40,454 nt of DNA from Paenibacillus sp. PAMC 26794 (GCF_000316035.1 NZ_ANHX01000051.1:1-40454), one strand, 5' to 3'; numbered from the stretch's first letter, positions 7,946 through 17,277 are shown. Numbers and translations are program-made. The notes: generated by a model from the sequence alone, not told the origin.

Positions 7946-8605
7946 TTATTCAAATGAAAACCGCTTCTCCAATCCTTTAAACAGCAAAGTAAGTACCAGG
8001 GTCATCAATAGGTACATGATCGCAGCGATGAAAAAAGCAATCAACTGCCCATCCCGATTGACTGCCGCTTGAGCATAATACAACAACTCATGCACAGAAA
8101 CTGCATACAACAATGCCGTATCCTTAATCAGTGTAATGGACTCATTGGCCGTTGCAGGCAATACCACGCGGATCATCTGTGGGATAATGACCTTCATCAT
8201 CGTTTGCCGTCTCGTTAAACCCAGCACTTTAGCTGCCTCATGCTGTCCCTTATCTACGGAGAGCAGTCCACCTCTGAAGATTTCGGCAAAATATGCCGCA
8301 TAATTTAGTATAAACGCAATTGCTGCCGCAACAAACCGATCAAACACCAAATATTCGCCAATTACAGGCAACAGCGGCAGACCGAAGCAGAAGAAGAAAA
8401 TTTGCAGCAATAACGGCGTTCCGCGCATAACATAGACGTACATATGGGCAATCCAGGCCAGGGGTTTGAAACGACTTCGCATGATCAACGTTATAGCAAA
8501 ACCAAACGGCACAGAGAGCACGATAGCGACCAAAAACATGAAAATTGTCATCTGAGCCCCTTCCAGCATCGGCTTCATCACGGTAAAAATATAATCCCAA
8601 CTCAT
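7946..8605 (-). CDS. polar amino acid ABC transporter, permease
   Basis: A 219-aa inner-membrane permease of the HisM/TcyB type with about five membrane segments. The amino-acid permease signature is present (YVMRGTPLLLQIFF near residue 60), as is the EAA-type cytoplasmic loop (EAAKVLGLTRRQTMMKVIIPQ near 125-145) that contacts the ATPase. The start ATG 8605 follows GGAGAC. It lies 33 bp upstream of the ATPase gene and 111 bp downstream of the binding-protein gene on the same strand. Confidence 0.95.
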   Translation of the reverse strand: MSWDYIFTVMKPMLEGAQMTIFMFLVAIVLSVPFGFAITLIMRSRFKPLAWIAHMYVYVMRGTPLLLQIFFFCFGLPLLPVIGEYLVFDRFVAAAIAFILNYAAYFAEIFRGGLLSVDKGQHEAAKVLGLTRRQTMMKVIIPQMIRVVLPATANESITLIKDTALLYAVSVHELLYYAQAAVNRDGQLIAFFIAAIMYLLMTLVLTLLFKGLEKRFSFE

Positions 8606-8700
8606 TATTATGTCTCCTCTAATCTGTTAACCCCGCACTCCTCGGCAGCTTCATGGGCTCCATCGTGGAATACGGGGTCATTTTGTTTTAACTCATATTT

Positions 8701-8715
8701 CAGGTGTCACACCTG
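8701..8715 (-). other. intercistronic hairpin after the binding-protein gene
   Basis: CAGGTG-TCA-CACCTG forms a 6-bp GC-rich hairpin one base after the binding-protein stop codon, with no T-run. Such hairpins often protect the 3' end of the binding-protein message so that it is made in excess over the permease and ATPase. The role is inferred. Confidence 0.4.
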
Positions 8716-8716
8716 T

Positions 8717-9487
8717 CTATTTCAGAACCTTATCTTCACCCAACCATTGAGTGGAGATCTTAGCCGCTGTTCCGTCTGCATTCAACTCATCCAGCGCTTT
8801 TTGCAGCTGATTCAGAAGTTCTTCATTGCCTTTTTTGATCCCAATACCATATTGCTCCGGCGCAAGGGCTTCATCCAACAACTTGTACTTTCCCTCTTCC
8901 TTGGACATGTAATATCTCGCGACCACTTCATCAATAATGACCGCATCCAGCCGCGTCGTTTTCAGATCGGTCAGTGCAAGTACATTATCCTTGAATTCCG
9001 AAGTTTTCACCTTGTCCTTTAAAGGACTTGCTGCAAGGGCATCTGCTGCGGAGGACAGCGCCTGTAATCCCACATTTTTACCGTCGAGTTCATCCAGCTT
9101 CGTGATTGGCGAGTCCACCAGTGTAATAGCTACCTGACTGTTTTCCAGATATGGCTTCGTAAAGAGTACTTTCTCTTTGCGCTCATCTGTAATGGTGTAC
9201 CCGTTCCAGATCATGTCGATCCGGCCACTGTTCAGCTCCAACTCTTTGGAAGACCAGTCGATCGGTTGGAATGTGATTTCTTTACCCATTTTCTCCGCTG
9301 CAGCTCTTGCGTAATCAATATCGAAACCAACAATTTCATTCTGCTCGTCCCGGAAACCCATCGGAGCAAACTTATCGTCAATTCCTACAACAATCATGTT
9401 ATCGTCTTTGCTTGCGGAACTGGAACAACCAGCCACAATCAATACACATATACTGATGAATAATAGTAGAATCGCTTTTTTTCTCAT
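8717..9487 (-). CDS. polar amino acid ABC transporter, substrate-binding lipoprotein
   Basis: A 256-aa lipoprotein with signal peptide MRKKAILLLFISICVLIVAGC; the lipobox VAGC puts the lipidated Cys at position 21. The mature part is a family 3 solute-binding protein: the FAPMGFRDEQNEIVGFDID stretch, IDMIWNGYTITDERKEKVLF and the LDAVIIDEVVARYY hinge region are characteristic of amino-acid receptors. It heads the importer operon. The start ATG 9487 follows GGAGGG. The ligand is not determinable; cystine or another polar amino acid is likely. Confidence 0.93.
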   Translation of the reverse strand: MRKKAILLLFISICVLIVAGCSSSASKDDNMIVVGIDDKFAPMGFRDEQNEIVGFDIDYARAAAEKMGKEITFQPIDWSSKELELNSGRIDMIWNGYTITDERKEKVLFTKPYLENSQVAITLVDSPITKLDELDGKNVGLQALSSAADALAASPLKDKVKTSEFKDNVLALTDLKTTRLDAVIIDEVVARYYMSKEEGKYKLLDEALAPEQYGIGIKKGNEELLNQLQKALDELNADGTAAKISTQWLGEDKVLK

Positions 9488-9777
9488 CTCTTGAATCCCT
9501 CCATGTCTATAACCAAAACGCTTTAGCTCGTTACCACGTTATCAGAGATTTATAATAACATAGCATGGGAGAAGAGTCGAGTCTCCTGCCTATTTCCTTC
9601 TATTTCATGCAGCTTAATTGTCAACAATCTGTGAAAAAAACTCTTTCACTTGTGTCGGTTCCACCAGCTTCTCACATATTGAAAATCCCAATTTAGTTCC
9701 TGAACCCTTCAACTCCGTACCCACTCATTGATTAGCAACATTCCTCTCTTGCTTTTCGTCTGGAAGATATTGAGGAG

Positions 9778-10335
9778 GTGGATAAAATAAAATTCTTCAA
9801 TACGATAAGAACATTGATCACATTGGTATTTCTTTCAACTATGCTTATATTATCCGGCTGTAATCCTACTCCAAGTCATGGTACAAACAAAACTGCCTCA
9901 CCCTCAAAAACTAATGCAAAGGAAGCCAAAACGGAATTAAAACAAAATCAGGAACTACCTACACCAGTGATACAGACTGAAAGTGGCACTCCTATTCCTG
10001 CTATACAGGGCAGTTATTGCTGGGAAAGTATGTGTGCAGACTATGCAGGTGATATGGAACTGTTGGAAGGTCAGGTACCTGTCTCCGTGTTGGTAGGCGA
10101 GAATATATCTATTCATCTGGGTACAAATGTACCACCTGACGAGTTAACTCTTGTCGAATATGTAAATGGAGTGGCACGTCCCATCTCTTTACGAGAAGGT
10201 TCATTCCAGTTAGCGCAGGAAAAAGGTACTCATTATTATGGAGGCTTTGCCCGCTGGACTTCACCTCAAAATTCGCAGGTTTCCATGGGTGATACCTCTT
10301 TTGCCTTTGTTATCCGTGGTGTGGAAAAAAAGTAG
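9778..10335 (+). CDS. putative lipoprotein of unknown function
   Basis: About 185 aa. It has a lipoprotein signal (basic start, hydrophobic LITLVFLSTMLIL, lipobox LSGC with Cys near 28), a Thr/Ser/Lys-rich linker, then a compact domain with GSYCWESMCADYAG, whose two Cys could form a disulphide, and a hydrophobic-polar pattern suggesting a beta sandwich. Family not recognised. The start is uncertain: the AGGAGG at 9773-9778 overlaps the GTG at 9778 and would suit an ATA at 9787, an unusual start; no ATG is suitably placed upstream of the signal. The gene stands alone between the divergent amino-acid importer and the convergent GH4 gene. Confidence 0.7.
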   Translation: MDKIKFFNTIRTLITLVFLSTMLILSGCNPTPSHGTNKTASPSKTNAKEAKTELKQNQELPTPVIQTESGTPIPAIQGSYCWESMCADYAGDMELLEGQVPVSVLVGENISIHLGTNVPPDELTLVEYVNGVARPISLREGSFQLAQEKGTHYYGGFARWTSPQNSQVSMGDTSFAFVIRGVEKK

Positions 10336-10383
10336 AAATAAACAGGACCCCTCCATTTCGGAAAGGCCCTTACGCATTTTTAT

Positions 10384-11889
10384 CTATTGCTGCACTTTCT
10401 CGCGATCTTTCCCTTTATCCGATTCTCCCGCATTTTTGTTCGCAGCATCGCGATCCTGCCGCATCTCTTCCACCGTTTTCACCTTAAGACGTGCTGCACC
10501 TTCATATTCCTTCGTTGGAATCAGGTCACCAGCAGCGAGTCTCGCTTCTGCGGCAGTGATAGCGTCACCATACTGTGGCAACCACTGGGCCTGTGCAACC
10601 AGCATCTCGTCGACCATCTGCCAGATCTCTTTTGGATTACATACGGCACCCACGAGCGGGTCCATCATAAACGCCTGACGAAGTAACTTGTCATCTCCGT
10701 TCACCGCGGCTTCAACCGCGAGCCGTTGCACGGAAATACTCACATTACATACCGCAGCTGGGCCAAGTGGCAGATCCCCTACATGCGGCATGGAGATGCC
10801 GTTGCGATCCACATATCCCGGTGCCTCAATAATCGCATCGTCCGGCAGGTTCGAGATGACTCCATGATTAACGGTATTGAAATGTCCACGATAGACACGT
10901 CCCGTCTCTAGTCCTTCAATAATGTACGAACCGTGCTCCTCGCCCCGTTTTTCCGAAATGAATTGCATCGGTTCATCCTTCATCCAGTTAGGAAAATCAG
11001 TCTCAAACCAGTTGCGCCCCTCGGTACATACCCGCAAATACCCACCTGTTTCTCCGTTAATCCAATTGCCTAGGTCGATCCATTCGTTGATCTCTTCCGG
11101 ACGTTTGCGGTACCACGGCACATATTCACTCAGATGACCATTCGATTCTGTACTGTAATAACCGAAGCGGCGCAGCATATCGATCCGCACTTTCTCGGTG
11201 CGGCTGTACTCCGGATGTTTCTCGAAGGCTTCGAGCAGATCACCTGTAAGGTCTTTACCTTCATGAGACGCCTGAATGTACCAGGTCTGATGGTTGATGC
11301 CGGCACAGATAATATCCACTTCACTCTTTTTCAAGCTAAAAGCTTCCGCAATCTGATGATGACCATGCTGTACACCATGACACAGTCCGATCGTCCGCAC
11401 TCCGCCGTACTTGTTGCAAGCCCATGTCAGCATCGCCATCGGATTGGAATAGTTCAAGAGCAGCACGTCGGGTGCGCTCTGTTCACGAATATCCTTACAG
11501 ATGTCCAGCATCTCGGCGATTCCCCGTTGTCCGTACATAATGCCGCCTGCACACAGCGTATCGCCGACACATTGGTCTACCCCATATTTCAGTGGAATAT
11601 CCACATCCGTTGCAAATGCTTCCAGTCCCCCAACACGAATCGTACACAGTACATACTTCGCATCTTTCAATGCTTCTTTACGATCTGTTGTCGGCTGAAT
11701 CTGAATATTCAATCCATTCTCACGGATATCCCGCTGACACAGCTCAGTCACCATGTCCAGATTGTGCTGGCTAATATCGCAGAACGCAATTTCAATATTG
11801 TTAAACTCTGGTACCGTGAGCAAATCCCTTAACAATCCCCGTGTAAATCCGATACTTCCTGCCCCGATAAACGCCACTTTAAACGACAT
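10384..11889 (-). CDS. GH4 family glycosidase, MelA-like (alpha-galactosidase or alpha-galacturonidase)
   Basis: A 501-aa cytoplasmic enzyme of glycoside hydrolase family 4, which cleaves through an NAD+- and Mn2+-dependent oxidation-elimination. The Rossmann motif IGAGSIGFTRG is at 8-18, NYSNPM at 146-151, the metal-binding Cys170-His171 in LCHGVQ, and AGINH at 196-200. The C-terminal part (MMDPLVG, then QWLPQY) resembles MelA, but GH4 substrates vary. ATG 11889 follows GGGGAGG by 8 bases and is preferred to an upstream in-frame ATG at 11943. The AraC gene lies 189 bp upstream on the same strand and is its likely regulator. With a rhamnogalacturonan lyase nearby, a role in using pectin side sugars is plausible but inferred. 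Confidence 0.9.
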   Translation of the reverse strand: MSFKVAFIGAGSIGFTRGLLRDLLTVPEFNNIEIAFCDISQHNLDMVTELCQRDIRENGLNIQIQPTTDRKEALKDAKYVLCTIRVGGLEAFATDVDIPLKYGVDQCVGDTLCAGGIMYGQRGIAEMLDICKDIREQSAPDVLLLNYSNPMAMLTWACNKYGGVRTIGLCHGVQHGHHQIAEAFSLKKSEVDIICAGINHQTWYIQASHEGKDLTGDLLEAFEKHPEYSRTEKVRIDMLRRFGYYSTESNGHLSEYVPWYRKRPEEINEWIDLGNWINGETGGYLRVCTEGRNWFETDFPNWMKDEPMQFISEKRGEEHGSYIIEGLETGRVYRGHFNTVNHGVISNLPDDAIIEAPGYVDRNGISMPHVGDLPLGPAAVCNVSISVQRLAVEAAVNGDDKLLRQAFMMDPLVGAVCNPKEIWQMVDEMLVAQAQWLPQYGDAITAAEARLAAGDLIPTKEYEGAARLKVKTVEEMRQDRDAANKNAGESDKGKDREKVQQ

Positions 11890-12078
11890 GCCTATGTCCT
11901 CCCCTAATCCGAATCTTTCGCTTCGGTTAATGAATCTCTTCATGAAATCATTGTACCAACGGCAAAAGGGGAAGCGTTATCAAAATCATGACCTGTTCAA
12001 GATCTTGTTGTCAAAAATCCTAACTTTTACGCGCCGGTTACACTAATCGATATGTATTCGAAAATAACTGCAATTGGC

Positions 12079-13092
12079 CTATTCATCCGACGGGTACTGG
12101 CTAACATGTCGTTCCATAGAGGAGCGAAATTCAACTGGCGTACCGCCTGTATATTTCTTGAATAACATATGAAAATACTGACGACTGCCCACTCCAACAT
12201 AGTCAGAGATTTCCGAAATCGGGATATTCGTCTGCTGAAGCAGCATCTTGGCCTTCTCCATTCGAAGCATCGTTAGGTAGTCGGTAGGTGTCCGCTGCGT
12301 GTGCTGACGAAAAATACGATGTAAATAGCCTGGATGCAGATTGACGGCTGCCGCGATATCCTTCATCTGAATGTTGCGATCCATATTGTGATGCATGAAT
12401 TCAATGGTTCGTTTTACATACAGCTCCGCCTGATCTGGCGCACTCCGGCTCATCTCTCCGCGCAGACGTGCAACACGGACCAGCAATTGGATGAACAATG
12501 TACGCACCAGCATACCCTGTTCCGGGGACGAGAGATTCCGGGCTTCGCGATGATGCGACCGTTCCTCTGGCGGAATAATCCTCATCGGCGTAGTTGATCT
12601 TCCTTGCTCCAGCAGACCGCGCTGATCAAGTTCCAGCACCAGACTTTTCATAATGTGATACACCTCTTCTGGATCAGGCAGTACCAGGTATGGCGAAGCA
12701 TTGGTTAGTAAAGTATGGACTTCTTCCTCTTCCAACGCGAGCTGACGGATAGATAACTTTCCGGGAGGCGAGTCTGAGAATCCAAACTCCACATTAAGCA
12801 TCCGGCAAGGGACACCATCTTCCACCAGCAATCGGTGCGGGACACCTGCGTCGAGCATAATAAACTGTCCTTTTTTCAAAATAGTCTGCTCTGAGCTCCC
12901 ATCCAGCATCTGCACATCCACCCGGCACATTCCCGAAATGATATACATGATCTCTGTGGAATCATGATGGTGATAGGACATACGATAGTTGTCCCATTGT
13001 TTGTAATAATACGCGTAGAAATGTGGCCCGCAGTCCTCTGTTCGCAATGCCTCCTGATACAGGCTTCCTGTCCAGCGATTCGTGATGCTCAT
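12079..13092 (-). CDS. AraC-family transcriptional regulator
   Basis: A 337-aa regulator. The N-terminal half is a cupin-like sugar-sensing domain (YHHHDSTEIMYIISGMCRVDV, GQFIMLDAGVPH), the part that binds effectors in AraC proteins. The last 100 residues carry the double helix-turn-helix (MKDIAAAVNLHPGYLHRIFR and ISEISDYVGVGSRQYFHMLF). ATG 13092 is placed 7 bases after GGAGG; the nearby ATG three residues upstream is too close to it. It is upstream of, and co-directional with, the GH4 gene, and shares a 181-bp divergent promoter region with the histidine phosphatase. Probably activates the GH4 gene in response to its sugar; effector unknown. Confidence 0.92.
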   Translation of the reverse strand: MSITNRWTGSLYQEALRTEDCGPHFYAYYYKQWDNYRMSYHHHDSTEIMYIISGMCRVDVQMLDGSSEQTILKKGQFIMLDAGVPHRLLVEDGVPCRMLNVEFGFSDSPPGKLSIRQLALEEEEVHTLLTNASPYLVLPDPEEVYHIMKSLVLELDQRGLLEQGRSTTPMRIIPPEERSHHREARNLSSPEQGMLVRTLFIQLLVRVARLRGEMSRSAPDQAELYVKRTIEFMHHNMDRNIQMKDIAAAVNLHPGYLHRIFRQHTQRTPTDYLTMLRMEKAKMLLQQTNIPISEISDYVGVGSRQYFHMLFKKYTGGTPVEFRSSMERHVSQYPSDE

Positions 13093-13273
13093 GTCCATAC
13101 CTCCATTCCTGCAACGATTGATCCTCACTTTTCTCCATTGTAACAATTGTGTCGGGTGGATATAAACTGTCTTCGTTAAAAGCCTCATTGTATTATTCAA
13201 TTAGATAAATATATAATTAGTATATAATCTAATCCTTTATGTAAACTGTCTATACTTAAGGAGGTTTCCACTC

Positions 13274-13891
13274 ATGAGTACCACCTTTCATTTGGTGAGA
13301 CATGGTCTCAAAGAACGACGAATCGGGGATGTCCCCCTCACTTCCGAAGGGGCTTTACAAGCCGAAGCCACAGCACTTCATTTTGCCAAAGCCACCTTTC
13401 CCGTTACTAAAATCCTTACCAGTCCACTTCGACGAGCCCATGAAACCGCCAGCATGATTGCCCGCCACACCCCTTCCCCTATCACCGTAGATCCTCGCCT
13501 CCGCGAACGTGCCAATTGGGGCGATTGCCCGGATCAGTCATTCGAAGAATTCATTGCAATGTGGGAACGATGTACGTCTGACCCAGATTACATTCCACCC
13601 GTGGGAGACTCGGCAAAACAGGCTGGTGAACGTCTGGCCTCCCTCCTAACCGAACTGGCTAATGAAGAGCCGGAGAACAGTAACATTATTGTGGTTGCAC
13701 ATGGTGGACTCATTACTGATTTTTTGGTACAAACCTTTACCGAGCGCGAGCTTAACGTCTGGCATTCCGAATTTATAGCTATGCAGAACCAACTTATCCC
13801 TGAATGCTCCATCACCACATTGATCCATGATCAAGGAAATTACACCATTATAGCGTTCGCTTCTACCGAGCATCTATATAAGTTGAAATAA
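13274..13891 (+). CDS. histidine phosphatase family protein
   Basis: A 205-aa member of the phosphoglycerate-mutase-like histidine phosphatases. LVRHG at 7-11 supplies the phosphorylated His10. LTSPLRRAHETA holds the second Arg, LRERANWGD the acid residue, and IVVAHGGLITD the second catalytic His. Substrates in this family range from sugar phosphates to nucleotides; none can be assigned. The residue after RHG is Leu-Lys rather than the usual x-Thr, so it is not a textbook phosphoglycerate mutase. The start ATG follows AAGGAGG. It diverges from the AraC gene and stands alone. Confidence 0.88.
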   Translation: MSTTFHLVRHGLKERRIGDVPLTSEGALQAEATALHFAKATFPVTKILTSPLRRAHETASMIARHTPSPITVDPRLRERANWGDCPDQSFEEFIAMWERCTSDPDYIPPVGDSAKQAGERLASLLTELANEEPENSNIIVVAHGGLITDFLVQTFTERELNVWHSEFIAMQNQLIPECSITTLIHDQGNYTIIAFASTEHLYKLK

Positions 13892-13893
13892 AG

Positions 13894-14050
13894 ATTATTT
13901 ACACTGACACTACGATGACAGAACAACCTTCCAATCGCTGTTATCCCCAGATTTGTTGATTCCCTTTCTAAAGGGAAAATCCGGGGATAAAGGCGAACGC
14001 TTCGCTTTTTCAGGTTTTTTCTGTCCTCTCCGTTATCGTGTAAATGATTA
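13894..14050. repeat. imperfect long palindrome, MITE/REP-like
   Basis: About 155 bp fold onto themselves. Outer arms read TTTACAC (13898) and GTGTAAA (14038). Middle parts GACAGAA...AACCT match their reverse complement on the other side. Inner arms TTATCCCCAGATTT (13941-13954) and AAATCCGGGGATAA (13977-13990) pair at 13 of 14, around CCCTTTCTAAAGGG. A side hairpin GCGAA-CGC-TTCGC with a T-run lies at about 13993-14010 and may terminate the phosphatase gene. No coding content. The shape is that of a non-autonomous palindromic repeat, but only one copy is in the window. Confidence 0.6.
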
Positions 14051-14141
14051 GTTCAACTTATTTAGACTTAACTTATGTAAAAGAATGATGTAACACGGAT
14101 GGCTGGGAAAAAGCCAAGCTCTACCCGCAGATCCTTATGTG

Positions 14142-14192
14142 AAAAAAGCTCTGAAACCTCTATGTGACGAGACACATGGGGATTCCAGAGCT
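14142..14192 (-). terminator. terminator of the rhamnogalacturonan lyase gene
   Basis: On the minus strand AGCTCTGGAATCCCCATGTG pairs with the following copy (16 of 20, remaining pairs mostly G-U) and is followed by six T residues. It lies about 110 bp past the lyase stop codon. Confidence 0.75.
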
Positions 14193-14298
14193 TCTAAGCT
14201 TTGATACTAACTCTTAAAAACTGATGCTTCCTTACGTTACAAGCTGATCATGAACACATGTTATGTTGCTATTGCTAGCTATTGTTCATCCGGCCTGC

Positions 14299-16710
14299 TT
14301 ACTTTCCACCCTTACCTGGCGTGTAGAATTTGGGCAGCGTTACTTTTGACCAGTCCATATCCGATGCCATGTAGAAGGACGGATAGGACGGCTGATTGTA
14401 TCCACTGTTCTGTCCGGCAATGCCCACACGATACATCGCATCATGCATGAGCGTGTACAACTTGCGGTCTGTCTTCTCGGTACTCAGATAGATACGAATC
14501 GCTGAGCTGTCCGTGGTTCTCACCAGCATCTCTTCCCGCCAATCCCCGAAGATATCAGCTACAAGAGAAGGCGTACCTTTCGTGTGATTGTTAGTCAATG
14601 TGCCTGTTGCCGTCAGCAACGTGCCAAGATTCCAGTCTTTGATGGTTGGTGTAACATCAATCGCACCATCAACGATCTGTGTCGTCATATCGGCAGCCCA
14701 ACGGATATTCATATTCGTTCCCGGCATCTGATCACTGATTTTCTCACCCTTAGCTGTCCACAAGCCTACAGCCCATGTCTCCAGTCCACGACGAGTCGGA
14801 TCAACATCCCCCACCATGCCGCGACCGGTATCTTTCCCCGTGTATCCACCATAGATCACTTCTCCGGTCTTCGCATCACGCAGGGAATAGCCGTATGGCG
14901 CCCACGGACCACCCTCGTGTACCATGAAAATCTCCAGTCCCGGACGATCCGGGTCGATATCTGCCACATGTAGTGCGTCGCCATGCCCCAGACGGGCAAT
15001 GCTTCCCGGCGCAGCACTCTCGGCAGGCATCAGGTCTGTGGAGCTGTACAGCACGCTGCCGTCATGATCAATCGTGGCGGAGCCATAGATAATCTCCTGT
15101 TTGCCGTCTCCATCCACATCCGCCACACTGAAATAATGCGCACCTTGAGTGGTAATAGAGCCATACTGGGGATCTGTTCCATCCACACCATGCGGTCCGT
15201 CATTGAACGGGTTCTTCATCGGTGTCCAGCCGCTGTCCACTTTCCATTCCTTCTTCAGCTTCTTGCCATCCCAATTGTAGGCAACCATCGTCGAACGTGT
15301 GTAGTATCCGCGTGCAAAGATTGCAGACGGCTTCTTGCCGTCCAGATAAGCCACTCCGGCTAGGAAACGGTCCACCCGATTGCCCGGTTCGATCCGTGCC
15401 ATGGCATAATCGCCCCACATCAGACCGTCATCATGACGTTCAGGTTCATATGGGATAGTCTCCAGCTCTTTGCCTGATTTACCTTCAAATACCGTAACAT
15501 ACTCCGGTCCATCCACAATAAAACCTTCAAACTTGCGCAGTTCATTTCGGTTACTACGTTCTACTGCGTACACATCAATGAAATAGTCGGCCAGGCTCTC
15601 GGCATCCTGCTGAGATAATGGGTAGTTATATTTTTTTTCCATTCCAAAAGCCTCTTCCAATGTCGCAGGCCAGTTCCCCTTCACAACCTCATCGTGTTTA
15701 TGCCAGTTTTTGAACATATCCACCACGTGATCATAGTAACCATCCGCACTTAAACGATAATCATCTTCGTTCGAGTACCCTGCCTTGCGATCCTGCTTCG
15801 GAAGTGTGATGTATTTCTCGGAGGTTACTTTTCCTTTTTTGTTATATTTAATAATCTTCGTTCCCGGAGCGGTCTTGAACATCATCTCAGCCTTGCCATC
15901 CCCGTCAAAATCGTAAACGAGCATCTGTGTATAATGAGCGCCTGCACGAATGTTGACCCCAAGATCAATTCGGTAGAGCAATTGTCCGTCCAGGGTGTAA
16001 GCATCAATGTAGGTTTTACCGGTGTATCCTTTTTGCGATACGTCCTTGGCGTTGGAAGGGTCCCATTTGACGAAAAACTCATATTGGCCATCCCCGTCCA
16101 CATCCCCCACGCTCATGTCATTGGCGGAATACGTATAGGCTTCTCCGGCAGGCGTCACGCCATCGGCGGGTTTTTGCAGGGGAATGTCCACATACCCGTT
16201 CGCCCACGGTTTGACGGATGCACTGCGTTTGCTCTCCTTGCCCTTCTTGTTCACCGCTGCCACTTCATAACGGGAAGACGATTTACCCGCGGCATCTACA
16301 TAGTTGGTGCTGTCAGTGACGGTAGCGATCTTTTTACCATCACGATAGACGTTGAAGTTCGTACCTGTCAGCCCTTTGTCGCTATACCCTGTGGCCTCGT
16401 CACCAAGCAATCTCCAACTGAGAAAAACACCTTCAGATGTCGATGCAGCCACCAGTCCCCGATCCAGATATTCCAGTTGAATCTCTTTCACGTGACTGCC
16501 CCCCTTATGTGATTGCAGGCCGGCCTCCGTCGCCCCATTACCGTTCGAAGCTTCTGCTCCCGTAACGCCAGCTGTTCCTCCAATGAGCAAAGCTACGCTA
16601 AGTGCCGAAGAGAGCACCTTGGCTGCAAGTGGCATACAAGCCTTCCTGCGACCGGATTGCCGACCTGACACCGATCCTTTAGGTACCGGCGTTGTTGTTC
16701 CTGAGTTCAT
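14299..16710 (-). CDS. secreted rhamnogalacturonan lyase, PL11 family (YesW-like)
   Basis: An 803-aa secreted enzyme that cleaves rhamnogalacturonan I of pectin by beta-elimination. A long signal region (basic RRKACMPLAAK, then hydrophobic VLSSALSVALLIGG) ends near residue 55. A fibronectin-like N-terminal module (EYLDRGLVAASTSEGVFLSW) follows, then an eight-bladed propeller with calcium-type acidic loops: DVDGDGQYE, DFDGDGKAE, DVDGDGKQE, DIDPDRPGLE, DVDPTRRGLE. This order matches B. subtilis YesW/YesX (about 600 aa) with a longer N-terminus. An in-frame stop lies three codons upstream of ATG 16710. A 780-bp gap upstream holds its promoter and a structured leader. Sugars released could feed the GH4 enzyme, though the genes are not one operon. 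Confidence 0.93.
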   Translation of the reverse strand: MNSGTTTPVPKGSVSGRQSGRRKACMPLAAKVLSSALSVALLIGGTAGVTGAEASNGNGATEAGLQSHKGGSHVKEIQLEYLDRGLVAASTSEGVFLSWRLLGDEATGYSDKGLTGTNFNVYRDGKKIATVTDSTNYVDAAGKSSSRYEVAAVNKKGKESKRSASVKPWANGYVDIPLQKPADGVTPAGEAYTYSANDMSVGDVDGDGQYEFFVKWDPSNAKDVSQKGYTGKTYIDAYTLDGQLLYRIDLGVNIRAGAHYTQMLVYDFDGDGKAEMMFKTAPGTKIIKYNKKGKVTSEKYITLPKQDRKAGYSNEDDYRLSADGYYDHVVDMFKNWHKHDEVVKGNWPATLEEAFGMEKKYNYPLSQQDAESLADYFIDVYAVERSNRNELRKFEGFIVDGPEYVTVFEGKSGKELETIPYEPERHDDGLMWGDYAMARIEPGNRVDRFLAGVAYLDGKKPSAIFARGYYTRSTMVAYNWDGKKLKKEWKVDSGWTPMKNPFNDGPHGVDGTDPQYGSITTQGAHYFSVADVDGDGKQEIIYGSATIDHDGSVLYSSTDLMPAESAAPGSIARLGHGDALHVADIDPDRPGLEIFMVHEGGPWAPYGYSLRDAKTGEVIYGGYTGKDTGRGMVGDVDPTRRGLETWAVGLWTAKGEKISDQMPGTNMNIRWAADMTTQIVDGAIDVTPTIKDWNLGTLLTATGTLTNNHTKGTPSLVADIFGDWREEMLVRTTDSSAIRIYLSTEKTDRKLYTLMHDAMYRVGIAGQNSGYNQPSYPSFYMASDMDWSKVTLPKFYTPGKGGK

Positions 16711-16837
16711 CCACCTTCACGCTCCTTGAGACAGAATAGGTGACGCATATACACATCAATGATGATTAGACGTTCGATAATCCACACAGACCTTCTTCGA
16801 AAGAAGGTTTCAACCCGCAATGATTACGCTTACAATA

Positions 16838-16897
16838 TTAAAAAAGAGAAATCAGCTTGCCCGACTACCGGAGTGCGGTCCCCCTTCCATTCTCTTT
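16838..16897 (-). promoter_or_regulatory. candidate attenuator in the lyase 5' leader
   Basis: On the minus strand AAAGAGAA (16890-16897) can pair with TTCTCTTT (16843-16850), which runs straight into a run of T. Between them lies a second small stem ACCG-CACTC-CGGT. The layout is that of an intrinsic terminator about 130 bases before the lyase start, inside its likely leader RNA. The family of any ligand or protein is not recognised. Confidence 0.35.
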
Positions 16898-17079
16898 CCA
16901 CTTTCCAATCCGAGCGAGGTGATCCCGCCCATCGGGTTCTATTATAGACATCCTGCCTGCCAGACCCTAGGCAAATATCCGTCCAAAACGATTAATAATC
17001 AGTGTTTTTAGAGTCATTTGGAAAATCAACCCGATGACGCTTCGGTCGGAAGGGTGATTTAAGCTCACTCCCAAGTTTT

Positions 17080-17277
17080 TTCTAACGAATCTCACACACC
17101 CTATTGGGGCGTTAAACTCCAACAACGAATCCTAACGAATCTCAGCAACCTTATTAGGACCAAACCGGGTCTAAACGGGGCAAAATCCATCCAAATTAAC
17201 TGAATAGCGTGTCTACGATTCGTTAGAATTTTCAAATGCATCAATTCAACTAAATAGCGTTCCCTCTGTTCGTTAGA
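17080..17277. repeat. interspersed repeat, copy A (four CTAACGAAYC modules)
   Basis: Two modules begin TCTAACGAATCTCA (17081) and CTAACGAATCTCAGCA (17132). Two more in reverse orientation end GAATAGCG...GATTCGTTAGA (about 17200-17227) and AAATAGCG...GTTCGTTAGA (about 17251-17277). Each module is about 27 bp with CTAACGAAYC at one end and an ATTC/ATTT-type CGCTATT at the other. The same design recurs at 25763-25960. No open frame of note. Confidence 0.75.

Noticed and set aside
9488..9777. Riboswitch or T-box upstream of the amino-acid importer
   Set aside because: No S-box, T-box or other known core elements were seen on the minus strand.
14584..16512. Long plus-strand frames opposite the PL11 gene
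   Set aside because: They are shadows of a gene with strong family motifs and have low-complexity, Arg/His/Cys-rich translations. The same holds opposite the GH6, GH4, secreted-protein and ABC genes.
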